In this document: positions 24,190 through 25,185 of the stretch, piece after piece
Numbering within the stretch: the first letter of the stretch is position 1
How the letters are laid out: every line of letters begins with the position of its first letter
NCBI GenBank assembly: GCA_004558595.1
Contig: SFCN01000024.1
Location: forward strand, 1 to 25,185
Direction of reading: 5' to 3'
DNA: 25,185 bases
Source of the DNA: Phascolarctobacterium sp.
Lineage (GTDB): Bacteria; Bacillota; Negativicutes; Acidaminococcales; Acidaminococcaceae
The notes under the pieces: generated by a model
What the model saw: the letters and a program-made list of their open reading frames with translations, nothing else
What the model was told of the DNA's origin: nothing
Database searches by the model: none
Translations under genes and position numbers: made by a program

Positions 24190-24214
24190 TACTTTGTTTC
24201 TAAAAAATATGTAT

Positions 24215-24266
24215 AACGCTTCTTGCTTGTCGCTGTGTCGATATGTGAGGGGCGTTTGCTTTTATT
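24215..24266 (+). terminator. possible weak terminator after plsY
   Basis: AACGCTTCTTG (24215-24225) can pair with TGAGGGGCGTT (24246-24256), using several G-U pairs, and a T-rich stretch follows (GCTTTTATT). It works only in the plus-strand RNA. Confidence is limited by the G-U content and the 20-base loop. Confidence 0.4.
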
Positions 24267-24303
24267 ATGGGCAAAAAAAGTGCAAATTTTTCACAAAAAA
24301 ACC

Positions 24304-24334
24304 TTTGTGTTTTACACACAAACAGTGGTATAAT
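24304..24334 (+). promoter_or_regulatory. extended -10 promoter of pheB-hom with an internal inverted repeat
   Basis: TTGTGT (24305-24310), 18 bases, TATAAT (24329-24334) preceded by TGG, forming an extended -10. The inverted repeat TTTGTGT/ACACAAA (24304-24310/24316-24322) covers the -35 and spacer and could be an operator. Confidence 0.65.
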
Positions 24335-24370
24335 ACACATAGAGTTTTTTACAAGAAAGGGGACTGTACT

Positions 24371-24814
24371 ATGTCTGAAAAATCCACATTCTATCTGGTG
24401 CGGGAAGAAATTCTTCCGGAAGCCATTAAAAAGACTATAAAAGTTAAAGAAATCTTAAAACGTGGCGAAATCAAAACTATTAACGAGGCCGTAGAAAAAA
24501 TGGGCTTAAGCCGTAGCGCTTATTACAAATATAAGGATTTTGTTTTTCCGTTCTATGAAGCTAGCAAGGAGAAGATCATCACTCTATCCCTGCTCTTAGA
24601 GCATAAATCCGGTGTGCTGTCCAAGGTTTTGAATACTGTTGCTGATGATTCCGGTAGTATTATGACCATTAACCAGGGTATTCCTCTGCAGGGTGTAGCT
24701 AATACCACCATTTCCATCGAAACCAAGCATTTGACAGTAGATTTGGAGGCACTCCTAGACAAGCTGCGCATGATTGACGGTGTGAAGAGATTAGAGGTTT
24801 TGGGTCAGGTATAA
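24371..24814 (+). CDS. pheB: ACT-domain protein PheB (UPF0735)
   Basis: A 147-residue protein with an N-terminal helical, HTH-like part (INEAVEKMGLSRSAYYKYKDFVFPF, about 38-62). A C-terminal ACT domain (about 70-147) opens LSLLLEHKSGVLSKVLNTVADDSGSIMTINQ. ACT domains bind amino acids, so a regulatory or ligand-sensing role in aspartate-family or aromatic metabolism is likely. The old name PheB is historical and catalysis is unproven. It sits directly before hom, its usual neighbour in Firmicutes. The start has an AAGGGG site. The frame is open upstream to 24083, but that stretch overlaps plsY and is not coding. Confidence 0.9.
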   Translation: MSEKSTFYLVREEILPEAIKKTIKVKEILKRGEIKTINEAVEKMGLSRSAYYKYKDFVFPFYEASKEKIITLSLLLEHKSGVLSKVLNTVADDSGSIMTINQGIPLQGVANTTISIETKHLTVDLEALLDKLRMIDGVKRLEVLGQV

Positions 24815-24862
24815 TTGGCCAAGCCAATGTGATGAATATCAAGTGGAGGGGGATTTTGAGCA

Positions 24863-25185
24863 ATGAAGGATTTTATTAATGTGGGCCTGCTGGGTGCAGG
24901 GACTGTGGGCGGCGGCGTTATTCAGGTTTTAGAAAAAAATGCAGCGGATATTGAACAAAAGGTGGGGCCGTGCCGAGTATGGCGAGCAATATGAATTTAC
25001 CAATAATATCGATGATATCTTAAATGATCCCGATATTGACATTGTGGTAGAGCTCCTAGGTCGTGAGCATCCGGCCAAGGAGTACATAGTGGCTGCCTTC
25101 GAAAAGGGTAAGAACGTAGTCACGACCAACAAGGACGTAATTGCTCATTATGGTGAAGGAATTTATTCCTTGGCAGAGCAAAAGG
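24863..25185 (+). pseudogene. hom: homoserine dehydrogenase, internally deleted and frameshifted, cut by the window end
   Basis: NADP-dependent aspartate-semialdehyde reductase for threonine and methionine synthesis. The first 34 residues are a normal Hom start (NVGLLGAGTVGGGVIQVLEKNAADIEQKVG) with an upstream GGAGGGGG site. That frame then stops at 24992-24994. The rest of the domain continues in the +1-shifted frame from about 24966 (RAEYGEQYEFTNNIDDILNDPDIDIVVELLG, then NVVTTNKDVIAHYG) to the window edge. Compared with Bacillus Hom, about 15 residues with the second Rossmann strand (KKVLVKD-like) are missing at the junction. A loss of about 47 bases (2 modulo 3) would explain both the gap and the shift. 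It may be a real lesion or an assembly error. Confidence 0.85.

Noticed and set aside
24083..24370. Upstream extension of pheB by 96 codons
   Set aside because: It covers the end of plsY and the pheB promoter; the ATG at 24371 has the ribosome site and the family-typical N terminus.
1..25185. Search for CRISPR arrays, tRNAs, rRNA, insertion sequences, prophage or defence genes
   Set aside because: No regularly spaced repeats, cloverleaf sequences, transposase or integrase motifs, or nuclease/helicase defence clusters were seen; comM and yraN are core genes here.

Overview
The window is a chromosomal housekeeping region from a low-to-mid-GC bacterium of the Firmicutes, most likely Negativicutes and perhaps an Acidaminococcaceae/Phascolarctobacterium-like gut organism. 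That placement is inferred from gene order: a radical-SAM gene next to smc, a TrmD-linked SPOUT methylase between trmD and rplS, a PDZ/radical-SAM gene and a cobalamin adenosyltransferase before der, and pheB before hom. A Rfam-like rplS leader and sigmaA-type promoters agree with it. I see no phage, transposase, CRISPR array, rRNA or tRNA, and no gene-free gap longer than about 230 bases.

Layout. (1) 1-2820: an L-2-hydroxyacid dehydrogenase (+) converges on a two-gene minus-strand operon yhdT-panF (Na+/pantothenate-type symporter and its small partner), with a shared bidirectional terminator between them. (2) 2940-5818: a divergent plus-strand group of a small unknown membrane protein, a Cof-type HAD phosphatase, an Elp3-like radical-SAM protein and a DNA-deoxyinosine glycosylase overlapping it. 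A 71-base structured inverted repeat lies before the radical-SAM gene. (3) 5819-10429: smc and ftsY (chromosome condensation and SRP receptor), followed by a REP-like palindromic repeat and a terminator. (4) 10499-15747: the SRP/ribosome/RNA-modification operon ylxM-ffh-rpsP-khpA-ylqD-rimM-trmD-SPOUT methylase, then rplS with its own promoter, leader and terminator. It starts from a perfect-consensus sigmaA promoter whose -35 box lies inside the preceding terminator hairpin. (5) 15768-20220: lepB-rbgA, then a promoter-to-terminator leader (candidate attenuator or small RNA), rnhB-yraN-comM, terminator. (6) 20277-24260: PDZ/radical-SAM protein, cobO, der, plsY. (7) 24305-25185: pheB and hom.

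Functionally the centre of the window joins protein targeting (FtsY, YlxM, Ffh, LepB) with ribosome assembly and tRNA/rRNA maturation (S16, KhpA, RimM, TrmD, L19, RbgA, Der). The edges carry metabolism: pantothenate uptake, hydroxyacid reduction, phospholipid synthesis (PlsY), corrinoid adenosylation and aspartate-family amino acids.

The clearest anomaly is hom. Its reading frame is broken near base 24962, and about 15 residues of the NAD-binding domain are missing there, so it is either a real internal deletion or an assembly error. Other items worth a second look are the rnhB leader with competing pairings, the terminator/promoter overlap, the structured repeat at 4220-4290, and an rplS leader whose basal stem begins upstream of the expected transcription start.
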